DNA of 64,000 nucleotides from Paenibacillus amylolyticus. Lineage in GTDB: Bacteria; Bacillota; Bacilli; Paenibacillales; Paenibacillaceae. Both the position numbers and the translations under genes were made by a program. This document shows, piece after piece, positions 8,453 to 17,431 of the stretch; the stretch's first letter is position 1, and each line of letters starts with the position of its first letter. The stretch covers positions 124,001 to 188,000 of the forward strand of contig NZ_RIAS01000010.1 of the NCBI RefSeq assembly GCF_003719335.1, in the 5' to 3' direction. The notes under the pieces were generated by a model that was not told the origin of the DNA, did not search any database, and saw only the letters and a program-made list of their open reading frames with translations.

Positions 8453-9046
8453 TCACTGGGTTTGGTATGTTTCTGCGGACGATACATCTTCTTTGCCCCG
8501 ATTCACCATCATGTACTGGATAAACAGGAATATGCCAACATTCATCACGACATCACCAATGCTGATGACCTGTGTACGCGGATAAGGACTCGATAGCGGG
8601 ATGATGTCACCGAGAAAAGAGAGGTGAGTAGACGCGTCCATCATATAATGCTTGGATACAGCGCCGCCTTCCCGAAGCAGATCGACATAATAAGGACCGA
8701 GCACAGCAGAGGCTTCCACCGAAACGGGCATGCGACCACCATTAAAAGCCATCACGATGAAGTTGAGAAACACCCCGATCCAGATCAGCGTGAAACCCCG
8801 ATGATGTCTGTTGAGCCATAAAAAGATGAGGCCGGTAATATACACAGCGGCAAACAGATAACCATTAATGGATGCTACCCAGCTCAACCGCTCCTGCATA
8901 TAGAAAATGCCAAACTGGAAAAGTAACAGCAGCGGAAAGATCCAGCCGCCGCGCAGCTGGAGTGTTGCAAACTGGTTGAGCCCATAACGGACTCCACCCC
9001 TGAACAGACCAACAATCAAGCCGATCAGAATACCGTCGTATACCAT
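8453..9046 (-). CDS. DUF5317 family membrane protein
   Basis: A 197-residue integral membrane protein with about five helices. It carries the family's typical opening (MVYDGILIGLIVGLFRGG), the central FNGGRMPVS motif and a C-terminal PLSSPYPRTQVISIGDV segment, matching the DUF5317 family found in Firmicutes and Actinobacteria. The biochemical function is unknown. The ATG is preceded by AGGGGTTAATC, a usable site. The next gene on the same strand encodes a 34-residue hydrophobic peptide. The conserved NGGRMP loop between helices suggests a shared functional site rather than a structural role, but this is inference. Confidence 0.85.
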   Translation of the reverse strand: MVYDGILIGLIVGLFRGGVRYGLNQFATLQLRGGWIFPLLLLFQFGIFYMQERLSWVASINGYLFAAVYITGLIFLWLNRHHRGFTLIWIGVFLNFIVMAFNGGRMPVSVEASAVLGPYYVDLLREGGAVSKHYMMDASTHLSFLGDIIPLSSPYPRTQVISIGDVVMNVGIFLFIQYMMVNRGKEDVSSAETYQTQ

Positions 9047-9177
9047 GATTAACCCCTGTTCTTGCGGATGTGCGCAACAATACTTGCGTGTTTGTGTACA
9101 TAAGAAATTCGACCTGATATTGGCAATTCCTGCATGGTTAAAATGATTTTTAAGAAGAATTTTGTAATTGTATACAT

Positions 9178-9241
9178 AAAAGCCGTCTTCCCGAAAAATA
9201 GAGGTCGAAACCTGAATCCGAATCGGTGAAAACGGCTTTAT
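9178..9241 (-). terminator. Terminator after secreted protein gene
   Basis: Arms AAAGCCGT.../...ACGGCTTTT enclose a nested AGGT/ACCT hairpin. The position fits the end of the minus-strand gene that stops at 9291. Confidence 0.8.
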
Positions 9242-9290
9242 ATTTTGCTAAAAAATGATCATTTCAGTCAAGTGGTTATCTAAACGATAT

Positions 9291-10718
9291 TTACTCCGAA
9301 CCGCCATTCAAGTAATTAAAGAAAGGCTGATCCACCCAGAAGTTGTATGAGGTGATATTGGCTTCAGGAGCGAGCTTGCGGAATCCTTCCTGAATAGCCT
9401 TGGCATTTTCTTTCAGCGAGAAAGATTGGGCATAATAATGACCAAGTGTAATTTTATTGTTCGTAATCACTGGGAAGTTAGCCAGTGCGGTTGGCGAATA
9501 ATACAGCGGCTGCCACCAAGAGTTGATAATCAGTGGAGATTGACTGTTGCTGTTCTTTTTGGCAAATTTCAGAACGATGTCGTTGAAACGGGCTTTGTCA
9601 GCCGTATTGTTAAATTCAAACTGAATGTCATATTCCTTCGCATAAGCGATATAGTTGCCATTCTCAATCTGTGTAACTTTGTAGTCTGGTGTTTCCTTCG
9701 GATCGCCCCACTCTTTCAAATAGATAAAAGCAGATGTCTTCGGCTGGAATTGCACATCGGCATCAATGCCTTCGCTGCGAAGCAGGCCAATCAGCTGTAC
9801 TGCATGATTAATGCTGTCATGACCATAAGTTAACGTCAGTTCATCGATAAAGTTGGAGTCGAAACGGCTGTCTTTCAGGTTGTACCCTGTAACCAGATCT
9901 TCCCGCAGTGCCTGATCCACAATTTTTCTGAGTTCAGGAGCTTCAATCAGATCTGCTGTGCGATATGCAGCATATAGCTTGGCGTAGATATCTGCATCAT
10001 TGGAGCGTCCAATTTCATTTTTATATTTACCTTGGCTGATCAACACACGTCCAAGCAGTATGTTCGCTGCATCCTTGCTTGCTGCGCCGCCCTTAACCAG
10101 GATAGGATACAGACTCTCCGGAACCAGTCCTGTATCAATGGCCGCAGCCAGTTCTTGCCCAGCTTGTCCTTGCAAACGATTTGGCTTGATGCCCGCTTTG
10201 GCAAGGGCTTTCGCTGTTTTGTCCGCAGGGTAGGTGTAAGCGAGTTCTTTGAATCCAGCTGCTTTGACGGCGAGGAATACCGCTGTGTAAATGCTCAGTT
10301 GATCATTCGCACGTACCTCCGTTGATGTTAAAACACCGTTATTGAACAGAGCAACAGCTGCCTCGTAGGCATCGTCACCCGATTTCAGGTCGCTGAAGGC
10401 AGGCGCCTTTGCGGCATCCGTACTTGTAGTGGTAGCGGAACTTGCTTCCGTAATAGCTGCTATGGCTTTGATAAAATCACCCTTGGATGCTTGCTGTGGC
10501 AATTGGATGCTGTACTTGGCTTGCAGGAATTGAGCGAAATCTGCTGCACTCTCTGTGTAGACAGCTGGTGTTTTTACTGCAGGGGGGCTCACATGCAACG
10601 TTTTAGGAGCAACTGGCGTTGCGGATGCTGCAGAAGCAGAAGCGGGCAAACTAAGACTGCCGAGAGTTACTGGAGCGGCGAGCAGAGCCGCCAGCGTGAT
10701 CTGGGTGATTTTTTTCAA
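9291..10718 (-). CDS. Large secreted protein with SLH-like segment, function unknown
   Basis: A 475-residue exported protein. The start is a TTG at 10718 with AAGGAGG eight bases upstream; the longer in-frame reading upstream has no site. A signal peptide (LAALLAAPVTLG...ASASA, about residues 1-35) is clear. Residues about 110-170 (AFSDLKSGDDAYEAAVALF and following) resemble a degenerate S-layer homology repeat. The rest is a mixed helical and beta region with WQPLYYS and YNFWVDQPFFNY near the end that I do not recognise. It faces the nupN gene divergently and ends in its own terminator. The likely location is the cell surface. Function is unknown. Confidence 0.75.
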   Translation of the reverse strand: MKKITQITLAALLAAPVTLGSLSLPASASAASATPVAPKTLHVSPPAVKTPAVYTESAADFAQFLQAKYSIQLPQQASKGDFIKAIAAITEASSATTTSTDAAKAPAFSDLKSGDDAYEAAVALFNNGVLTSTEVRANDQLSIYTAVFLAVKAAGFKELAYTYPADKTAKALAKAGIKPNRLQGQAGQELAAAIDTGLVPESLYPILVKGGAASKDAANILLGRVLISQGKYKNEIGRSNDADIYAKLYAAYRTADLIEAPELRKIVDQALREDLVTGYNLKDSRFDSNFIDELTLTYGHDSINHAVQLIGLLRSEGIDADVQFQPKTSAFIYLKEWGDPKETPDYKVTQIENGNYIAYAKEYDIQFEFNNTADKARFNDIVLKFAKKNSNSQSPLIINSWWQPLYYSPTALANFPVITNNKITLGHYYAQSFSLKENAKAIQEGFRKLAPEANITSYNFWVDQPFFNYLNGGSE

Positions 10719-10930
10719 ATGAAAGGCCTCCTTAAAATAGGGTTGAAAATGATAGGTGAATGCAATATAATCCTGACAAATCCTATCAGAATAGAATAAT
10801 TGGATTGACTTTAGCACGGAGTCGCGCCAAATGTCAACGAAAAAAAGCCAGCCGTAATGCGGCTTCCAGAGTCTGGAAGTCAGTGTTGTTACGATGATCT
10901 TCCATATGAGTGTATACGCTGAAAGTTTTA

Positions 10931-10960
10931 TTGACAAGGATCGACATTATCCGATAGGAT
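10931..10960 (+). promoter_or_regulatory. Sigma-A-type promoter of nupN
   Basis: TTGACA at 10931 and TAGGAT at 10955 are 18 bases apart, directly upstream of the nupN ribosome binding site. I looked for a purine riboswitch in this leader and did not find one. Confidence 0.6.
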
Positions 10961-10995
10961 ATAAAAAAAGATTATTGAAAAGGGGAATTTTCAAA

Positions 10996-12027
10996 ATGAA
11001 AAGAGGTTTATCGTTCGTCTTATCAATTGTTATGGTCGCTATTTTGCTGGCTGCTTGTGGGAATTCAGCTACTAAAGACGAACAATCCGCTCAAGGCGGC
11101 GATTCTGGAAAATCCCTGCGGATGGCATTAGTACTACCTGAAAAAATAGGGGTCAACCCTTTCTTTGTACAAATGGATGAAGGTTTCAAAAAAGCAGGTA
11201 AAGAGTTTAAGGTGGATACCAAAACGATCGAATCAACAGACCCTGCAGCATTCGAGCAAAACCTGCGTGCAGCTGTTGCTGAGAATTACGACCTGATTAT
11301 TACAGCAACGTTCCAGGCAGAAGATGCACTGAAAAAGGTCGCTGCCGAGAATCCAAACAAATCATTTGCTATTGTGGACACAACTGTAGATTTGCCTAAC
11401 GTTCGCAGTGTTGGTTTCCGTGAGTATGAAGGAGCGTACCTGCTGGGTGCTGCCGCTGGACTCTCCACGAAAACAGACAAAGTGGGCATGATCGCTGCAA
11501 TGGACGTACCTTTAATCAAGAAGTATACAGAAGGTTTCAAAGCGGGTCTGGAATCCGTTAATCCAAAAGCAGAATTCCTGGTGAACTATGTTGGTGGTTT
11601 CAATGACCCGGCTAAAGCGAAAGAATTGGCACTGGTGCAATTCGGTAAGGGTGCTGACTTTATCGCAGGGGCATCTGCTGTAGGTGACCTTGGTGTGTTC
11701 GAAGCAGCCAAAGAAAAAGGCTTCTATACTTCTGGACAAGATACAGACCGTACGGTAGAAGATCCGGAGCATATCGTACTTTCCCAGTTGAAATCTACGG
11801 ATACGGTTGCGTACGAAACGGTGAAGGACTTTGCAGAAGGTACATTCAAAGCAGGTGCAGTGAACTACGGCCTGAAAGAAGACGGTGTTGGTCTGACATA
11901 CGTTACGCGTGACAGTGAGTCTCCGCTGAATGCATTTGTTGGTCAAGAAGTTATCGACAAAGTAAAAGCGATCAAAGATGATATCATCTCTGGTAAAATT
12001 GTAGTGAAAGATCCATTGCAACAATAG
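10996..12027 (+). CDS. nupN: BMP-family nucleoside-binding lipoprotein
   Basis: A 343-residue substrate-binding lipoprotein of the BMP/PnrA family, which delivers nucleosides to an ABC transporter. The signal peptide ends in a lipobox LLAACGN (Cys about residue 20). The mature part has the expected order, with SLRMALVLPEKIGVNPFF at the start, a GFREYEGAYLLGAAAGL motif, and DTDRTVEDPEHIVLSQLKS near the C-terminal lobe. The ATG at 10996 follows AAGGGGAATTTTCAAA. The transporter genes nupO, nupP and nupQ lie 400 bases downstream, past a terminator and a repeat, so the binding protein is probably made in excess or separately. The match to Bacillus NupN is by family and neighbourhood. Confidence 0.9.
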   Translation: MKRGLSFVLSIVMVAILLAACGNSATKDEQSAQGGDSGKSLRMALVLPEKIGVNPFFVQMDEGFKKAGKEFKVDTKTIESTDPAAFEQNLRAAVAENYDLIITATFQAEDALKKVAAENPNKSFAIVDTTVDLPNVRSVGFREYEGAYLLGAAAGLSTKTDKVGMIAAMDVPLIKKYTEGFKAGLESVNPKAEFLVNYVGGFNDPAKAKELALVQFGKGADFIAGASAVGDLGVFEAAKEKGFYTSGQDTDRTVEDPEHIVLSQLKSTDTVAYETVKDFAEGTFKAGAVNYGLKEDGVGLTYVTRDSESPLNAFVGQEVIDKVKAIKDDIISGKIVVKDPLQQ

Positions 12028-12115
12028 TAGACTTAGAAAATCATATCTTGAGAATGATCTGAAAAGTTTCATATGAAGAAGAGCAATGAATTGATGGATG
12101 TGTAATCAATCTAGT

Positions 12116-12147
12116 AAGCCGGCTGCCCAACCAGGCAGCCGGTTTTG
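12116..12147 (+). terminator. Terminator after nupN
   Basis: GCCGGCTGCC/GGCAGCCGG with a six-base loop is followed by TTTTG. It separates nupN from nupOPQ, which suggests separate or partial read-through transcription. Confidence 0.85.
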
Positions 12148-12200
12148 CTACTGTTTACAGTGACCTTATATGTTGAACGTAACGTTTACACGATAACGGA

Positions 12201-12374
12201 TAGGACAGAAGAAACCTGGAGAAGCGGAGCGGTTGCCTAAAAGCTTTCTGCAAGAAAGCTACATGGGAAGCATACGCTTATCACCGGATTTTCCCCTTAT
12301 AAAAGGGAGTTCAAAAAAATCTGGGGATAACAGCGATCGAAAGGTTGTTCTGTCATCGGAGTGTCCAGTGTAAC
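12201..12374 (+). repeat. Copy A of a dispersed intergenic repeat family
   Basis: This stretch between nupN and nupO contains the core GGGGATAACAGCGAT (12323-12337), an internal CCGGATTTT/AAAAATCTGG inverted repeat and a nearby AAGCTTTCTGC...GAAAGCT hairpin. Nearly the whole segment recurs in inverted orientation at 31701-31880, with shorter related copies at about 45.4 and 54.2 kb. No open reading frame of note lies in it. The arms can form a long hairpin. What it does is unknown. Confidence 0.8.
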
Positions 12375-12420
12375 CATTTCACGTTGAACTTACATCACCC
12401 GAGAGGAGCGAACGCAAGAT

Positions 12421-13920
12421 ATGCTGTTGGAGATGGAGCAAATTACGAAGAAATACGGCAACTTCACGGCGAACAAGGAGATCCATTTTAATCTGCGCGA
12501 GGGGGAGATTCATGCTCTTGTCGGGGAGAATGGAGCAGGGAAAACGACGCTAATGCGTATGCTGTACGGGATGGAGCAGCCGACAACTGGCACGATTAAA
12601 GTCCGTGGGCGCGAGGTGAACTTTGCAACACCATCCCAGGCTATGGCGAGCGGGATCGGCATGGTGCACCAGCATTTCATGCTGTTTCCATCCTTTACGG
12701 TAGCGGAGAATATTGTCATTGGACGTGAGCCTGCGGCGGCAGGGGTATTTGATCGAAAAAAAGCGGCAGCTCAGGTCCATGAATTGGGCAGACAATACGG
12801 TATGCCGGTCGACCCGTGGAAAAAAGTTGCCGAATGTCCTCTGGGTATGCAGCAACGTGTAGAAATTCTCAAAGTGCTTCATCAGGGAGCGGACATTATT
12901 ATATTGGATGAACCTTCTGCGGTGCTAACTCCGCTCGAAGTGAAAGAACTGCTGGCGAATATGAAATCGCTCGCGAAGCTAGGCAAAACCTTTGTCATCA
13001 TCACACACAAGCTGCAAGAGGTGATGGATGTCGCGGATCGAATCACCGTACTGCGGGATGGACAAGTCACAGGTATATTGGAAGCAAAGGATACTAATGT
13101 AGAGGAACTGTCTCGCCTGATGGTGGGACGTGAACTGGTGCGTATGGATAAACCGTCATCTGTTCCGGGTGAAGCGGTGCTCCAGGTGGAAGGCATTCAT
13201 CTCTCGGGAGCTAAAGATCGGTCTGCCCTCAAAGACATTCATATGCAAGTCCGAAAAGGTGAAGTCGTCGGGATTGCGGGTATTTCCGGCAACGGTCAAT
13301 CCGAATTGATTCAAGTGATTGCCGGGCTGCGGAAGCCGGATGGAGGACGCGTGCTCTTATCCGGGCAGGACACGACCAACTGGCCGGTACGCCGCATTCG
13401 TGAGCATGGACTGGCGCATATTCCGGAAGACCGTTACATGTGGGGAGCAGCGAAGGATGCCAGTGTGAAGGAGAATGGACTGATGGGGCACCATCATCGT
13501 ATGCAGAAGCGGGGCATGATCAAAGCCAGAGCAGCCAAAGCAATGGTGGAGAGCTGGATCAAGCAGTTTAGCATCAAGACAGGCTCGGCGGAAACGAAAG
13601 CCCAATTTCTATCAGGTGGTAATCTGCAGAAGCTGATTGCAGCACGTGAATTTGCGCAGGATACACCGTTCCTGATCGCAGCAGAGCCTACACGTGGGGT
13701 GGATATCGGTGCGATGGAGACCATCCATGCGGAATTGTTGCGCAAACGGAATGAGGGAGCAGGTATCTTGCTGATCTCATCCGAGTTGTCAGAAATTTTG
13801 CAATTATCGGATCGCATTATTGTGATGTATGAAGGCGAGATTGCCGGAGAACTTCCGGCAGCGGAAGCGACAGAAGAACAGATCAGCTTGTTGATGGCAG
13901 GAGGGAAAGAGCGGGTATGA
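12421..13920 (+). CDS. nupO: Nucleoside ABC transporter, double ATP-binding protein
   Basis: A 499-residue ABC ATPase with two fused nucleotide-binding domains, as in sugar and nucleoside importers that work with BMP-type binding proteins. Domain 1 has Walker A GENGAGKTT, signature LGMQQRVEI and Walker B IILDEPSAVL. Domain 2 (from about residue 250) has GISGNGQSEL, signature LSGGNLQK and AAEPTRGVD. The second Walker A lacks the usual GKT lysine, which is normal for the second half of this family. GAGAGGAG precedes the ATG. It overlaps the first permease gene by four bases (ATGA), so the transporter is made as a coupled unit. Confidence 0.93.
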   Translation: MLLEMEQITKKYGNFTANKEIHFNLREGEIHALVGENGAGKTTLMRMLYGMEQPTTGTIKVRGREVNFATPSQAMASGIGMVHQHFMLFPSFTVAENIVIGREPAAAGVFDRKKAAAQVHELGRQYGMPVDPWKKVAECPLGMQQRVEILKVLHQGADIIILDEPSAVLTPLEVKELLANMKSLAKLGKTFVIITHKLQEVMDVADRITVLRDGQVTGILEAKDTNVEELSRLMVGRELVRMDKPSSVPGEAVLQVEGIHLSGAKDRSALKDIHMQVRKGEVVGIAGISGNGQSELIQVIAGLRKPDGGRVLLSGQDTTNWPVRRIREHGLAHIPEDRYMWGAAKDASVKENGLMGHHHRMQKRGMIKARAAKAMVESWIKQFSIKTGSAETKAQFLSGGNLQKLIAAREFAQDTPFLIAAEPTRGVDIGAMETIHAELLRKRNEGAGILLISSELSEILQLSDRIIVMYEGEIAGELPAAEATEEQISLLMAGGKERV

Positions 13921-14984
13921 ATCGGTTAAAAGAAACACTTCGCGGACTTGTACAGCCGCTGCTTGCCGTATTGATCGGCTTACTCGCCGGGGCGATCGCC
14001 ATTCTGGTCGTTGGCGGCAATGTCGTGGATACGTATGCCGAGATGTGGAAGGGTGCCTTCGGCAACTTCTACTTCTTCACCAATACATTGGCTCGTGCCA
14101 CACCGATTATTTTGGCGGGACTCGGTGTGGCACTGGCATTCCGTGCCGGATTTTTCAATATGGGTGCGGAAGGTCAGATGATTCTGGGCGGACTCAGTGC
14201 GGCGCTCACAGCTCTTTATCTGCCAGGGCCGGGCTGGTTCGTATGTATTGCTGCCATTCTGGCGGGAATTATCGCCGGCGGGGTGTGGTCCCTTTTTGCA
14301 GGCTGGCTGGATGCACGCTTTGGGATGAACCTTTTGATTACCACACTACTGCTTAACTATATTGCGACGTATTTTGGCGGTTACATGGTTTCGTATCCAT
14401 TTAAAGATCGAACGGGATCGGCAGCGATGGCGCAGACACCAATGATTGATCAGAGTATCTGGCTACCGAAGCTGTTTCAGGGCATGGGACTGCACGCAGG
14501 CTTCATTATAGCGATTGTAGCGGCGGTGCTGATCTACTGGTTTACGCACAAAACGGTAACGGGTTATGAAATTCGTATGCTGGGCAGCAATCCGTCTTTT
14601 GCGGCTTATGGGGGTGTTCGCCGAATTCGTATGATGATGCTGTCCATGGTGATCAGTGGTGGGCTTGCGGGTCTTGCTGGTGCTGGTGAAGTGCTCGGTA
14701 CACAGTACCGCTTCCTGGATGGCTCGCTATCCTCGGCTAGTTATGCGTGGAGTGGCATCATGGCTACACTGCTTGCACGCTCACATCCACTGGGCACAGC
14801 TGTAGCGGCCATTCTGCTCGCGGCATTACAGACAGGTGCAATGGGCATGGAGCGCAACACGGATGTCCCTCTGGAAGTTGGCAGTGTAATTCAGGCAGTG
14901 TTGACACTGTTTGTCTCGGCACAGATCGGTTATTCCTTCCTGAAGCGGAGAAAGGAGAAAAAGTCCAATGCAACAACTGTTTGA
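13917..14984 (+). CDS. nupP: Nucleoside ABC transporter permease 1
   Basis: A 355-residue permease of the BPD_transp_2 family with about nine to ten membrane helices. It contains the family segment GFFNMGAEGQMILGG, where a short helix contacts the ATPase, and a typical SGGLAGLAGA motif further on. It starts four bases inside nupO and ends inside nupQ, so the three proteins are probably made from one message. With nupQ it should form the heterodimeric channel for purine nucleosides. The C-terminal tail is basic (KRRKEKK) and cytoplasmic. Substrate is inferred from the nup family and from the nucleoside phosphorylase gene nearby. Confidence 0.92.
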   Translation: MNRLKETLRGLVQPLLAVLIGLLAGAIAILVVGGNVVDTYAEMWKGAFGNFYFFTNTLARATPIILAGLGVALAFRAGFFNMGAEGQMILGGLSAALTALYLPGPGWFVCIAAILAGIIAGGVWSLFAGWLDARFGMNLLITTLLLNYIATYFGGYMVSYPFKDRTGSAAMAQTPMIDQSIWLPKLFQGMGLHAGFIIAIVAAVLIYWFTHKTVTGYEIRMLGSNPSFAAYGGVRRIRMMMLSMVISGGLAGLAGAGEVLGTQYRFLDGSLSSASYAWSGIMATLLARSHPLGTAVAAILLAALQTGAMGMERNTDVPLEVGSVIQAVLTLFVSAQIGYSFLKRRKEKKSNATTV

Positions 14985-15891
14985 TGCAGCCATGTTTGGC
15001 TCAACCTTGCGGATTATGACGCCGATTCTGCTCGCAGCACTTGGTGGGGCCTTATGTTCGCGCGTAGGTCTGTTTAACGTGGGTTTGGAAGGACTGGTGC
15101 TGATCGGGGCATTCTCCGCGATTGTGGGCAACTACCTATTCGGTAACGTACTCTTGGCAGTGCTGTTTTCCATTATTATCGTGATGCTGTTCTCGGCGCT
15201 ATTTGCATTTATAAGTATTAATCTAAAGGCTAATGCCATCGTCGTCGGTATATCGTTGAACTTTCTGGCGGCGGGACTCACGACCTTTGCCCTGCGGGCG
15301 ATCTTTGATGTAAAAGGTGCATACTACGATAAGGATATGGTGGGACTCCCGAAATGGGACATTCCGCTGATCAAGGATATTCCTTGGGTGGGCACGGTGT
15401 TCTCAGGCCATAGTCCGCTCGTATATCTCGGCATTATTATTGTCATTGCTCTACAGTTCTATCTATTTAAAAGTGTATCCGGCTTCCGTCTGCGTTCCGT
15501 GGGTGAGAATCCGATTGCAGCACAGAGCATCGGCATCAAGGTACGCGGCATTCAGTATGGTGCTGTACTGATGTGCGGTGTACTGTGTGCACTGGCTGGA
15601 GCGCAGCTGTCGCTTGGTCAGGTGACGATGTTTACCGAAGGCATGACCGCAGGTCGGGGCTTCATCGCTTTGGTTGCTACGATGCTTGGACAAGCCAACC
15701 CGCTTGGGGTGATGGGGTCTAGCGTGTTGTTTGGATTCATGGAAGCACTTAGTATTCGTCTGCAAGGCTTCTCTCTGCCAACCCATTTCACCATGATGTT
15801 GCCGTATATTGTAACACTGGTGGCGATGTTCTTTTTCAAAGACCGGACGTATGCACAGGATGCATTGAAAGCGGGCGGAAGCTCACGTTAA
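14968..15891 (+). CDS. nupQ: Nucleoside ABC transporter permease 2
   Basis: A 307-residue permease of the same family as nupP, with about eight membrane helices. It has the matching coupling segment GLFNVGLEGLVLIGA, and GENPIAAQSIGIKV between later helices. The ATG at 14968 lies 17 bases inside nupP and is served by GGAGAAAAAG within the nupP coding region. It completes the nupOPQ set. The next genes (sulfite-oxidase-like enzyme, nucleoside phosphorylase) follow on the same strand after 92 bases with no terminator that I can see, so they could be co-expressed. Confidence 0.92.
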   Translation: MQQLFDAAMFGSTLRIMTPILLAALGGALCSRVGLFNVGLEGLVLIGAFSAIVGNYLFGNVLLAVLFSIIIVMLFSALFAFISINLKANAIVVGISLNFLAAGLTTFALRAIFDVKGAYYDKDMVGLPKWDIPLIKDIPWVGTVFSGHSPLVYLGIIIVIALQFYLFKSVSGFRLRSVGENPIAAQSIGIKVRGIQYGAVLMCGVLCALAGAQLSLGQVTMFTEGMTAGRGFIALVATMLGQANPLGVMGSSVLFGFMEALSIRLQGFSLPTHFTMMLPYIVTLVAMFFFKDRTYAQDALKAGGSSR

Positions 15892-15983
15892 TCCTGTTGT
15901 GAACCCTAGCTATGATAGGATAGATATGTGAGTAACGGTTTCAGTTGCATAGTGACATCGTGAACAAAGGAGGAATCAGGGAC

Positions 15984-16655
15984 GTGCATAACAAAGCTGA
16001 GCGTTTGAAAAAAACCAAAACACCACTACCGAAAGCTGGTGCCGATTACGGAGATCGGTTGCCGCCAGGTCAGGTGCTGACGGAGAAATTCCCGATTTTG
16101 CATGAAGGGGAGGTGCCGGAGTATGACCTTTCCACTTGGGATTTGAAGGTTTTTGGTGAAGTCGAAGAAGAGAAGGTGTTCTCTCTGGCTGAGCTTCAGG
16201 CGATGCCGCAGGTGAACATGGTTAGTGATATTCACTGTGTTACGCGCTGGTCGAAATTTGACACACCTTGGGAGGGTATTCGCTTCTCCGAATTCATGAA
16301 GCTGCTCGGGGTTAAACCAGAAGCGAAGTACGTCATGATTCACGCGGACCATGATTACGAGACCAATGTGCCACTTGAAGAACTGATGCATGATGATGTA
16401 TTGCTTGCGTTTAAATATAATGGTGAGCCGCTCACGCCGAAGCATGGGTTCCCATTGCGACTGGTTGTGCCACAGCTGTATTTCTGGAAGAGTGCAAAGT
16501 GGGTGCGTGGACTGGAGTTTATGACAGAGGATCGCAACGGCTTCTGGGAAAGCAATGGCTTCCACCATTTTGCCGATCCGTTTAAGGAGCAACGCTTCTC
16601 GGGTGAAGATCTGCCGATTCCTGAGGATGAGTGGACGAAAAAGGAGTTTGATTAA
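15984..16655 (+). CDS. Sulfite-oxidase-like molybdopterin oxidoreductase (YuiH type)
   Basis: A 223-residue cytoplasmic protein with the oxidoreductase molybdopterin-binding fold of the sulfite oxidase family (residues about 35-200). The molybdenum-ligand Cys lies in DIHCVTRWSKF, and the family ending FWKSAKWVRGLEFM is present. It matches Bacillus YuiH-like proteins, which have no known substrate. The start is GTG at 15984, where AAAGGAGG sits at good spacing; an upstream in-frame TTG at 15945 has none. No twin-Arg signal is visible. It lies between the nucleoside transporter and the phosphorylase, one base ahead of the latter gene, so co-expression is likely although the pathway link is unclear. 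Confidence 0.9.
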   Translation: MHNKAERLKKTKTPLPKAGADYGDRLPPGQVLTEKFPILHEGEVPEYDLSTWDLKVFGEVEEEKVFSLAELQAMPQVNMVSDIHCVTRWSKFDTPWEGIRFSEFMKLLGVKPEAKYVMIHADHDYETNVPLEELMHDDVLLAFKYNGEPLTPKHGFPLRLVVPQLYFWKSAKWVRGLEFMTEDRNGFWESNGFHHFADPFKEQRFSGEDLPIPEDEWTKKEFD

Positions 16656-16656
16656 T

Positions 16657-17409
16657 ATGTTGATGCCGATATTGCAGATTCATTCGGAAGATATGCCAGC
16701 TTATGCTATCGTGTGTGGCGACCCGGCTCGTGCGGAGAAAATTTCCCGCAAGCTGGAGAATGCCAGAGAGCTGGCGTTCAGCCGCGAATATCGCACATTT
16801 GTAGGAGAGTATGAAGGGGTTCAGATGGCGGTGGTCAGTCATGGCGTAGGTTCACCGGGCGCAGCGGTGTGCTTCGAGGAACTGATTCGCGCAGGAGTGA
16901 AAACCCTGATTCGAGTAGGCACAGCAGGCTCATATACAGCCGATTATCCAGCAGGCAGCGTTATTGTCAGCACTGCGGCTGTACGCTCCGATGGACTGAC
17001 GCGTCAGCTAGTACCCGATGGTTTCCCTGCGGTAGCCGATATTGATGTAACCAGCGCATTGGTTGCTGCTGCACGGCAGACAGATCGTGGCATAAGTGAG
17101 GTTGCCAAAGTTGGCGTGGGTATCACGGTAACTTTGGATGCCTTTTTCACAGGGGTAGAAGAGATTCCTCACCGTAAATACAAACAGGCTGGAGCGCTTG
17201 CCGCCGAGATGGAGATCGCTGCGCTCTATATCGTCAGTACGTTGCGTGGTGCGCGAGCTGGAGCCATTGTGGCCATTGACGGCTTCGCAGACAGTGATCT
17301 TGCGGCTGAGTATGATCCGCATACCGATGCGGTCGCTAAGGCAGTAGAGCACGAGATCGAAGCTGCGCTTCGTGCGCTCGCTGCCCTTGCTCGCCAGGAT
17401 CAGGCATAG
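16657..17409 (+). CDS. Nucleoside phosphorylase
   Basis: A 250-residue member of the NP-I (PNP/UDP phosphorylase) family. It splits nucleosides with phosphate into base and pentose-1-phosphate in the cytoplasm. It shows YAIVCGDPARAEKIS (phosphate-binding loop), SHGVGSPGAAVCFEELI, a RVGTAGSY motif and a late EMEIAALY, near the nucleoside-binding Glu-Met-Glu. The ATG at 16657 has AAGGAG ten bases upstream, inside the end of the preceding gene. Its position behind nupOPQ suggests it processes imported nucleosides. Whether it prefers purines or uridine cannot be settled from the motifs. A terminator follows. Confidence 0.88.
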   Translation: MLMPILQIHSEDMPAYAIVCGDPARAEKISRKLENARELAFSREYRTFVGEYEGVQMAVVSHGVGSPGAAVCFEELIRAGVKTLIRVGTAGSYTADYPAGSVIVSTAAVRSDGLTRQLVPDGFPAVADIDVTSALVAAARQTDRGISEVAKVGVGITVTLDAFFTGVEEIPHRKYKQAGALAAEMEIAALYIVSTLRGARAGAIVAIDGFADSDLAAEYDPHTDAVAKAVEHEIEAALRALAALARQDQA

Positions 17410-17431
17410 GCAATAATGGAATAGAGTACAC

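Noticed and set aside
10719..10995. Purine riboswitch ahead of nupN
   Set aside because: The conserved aptamer segments of the purine riboswitch are not present.
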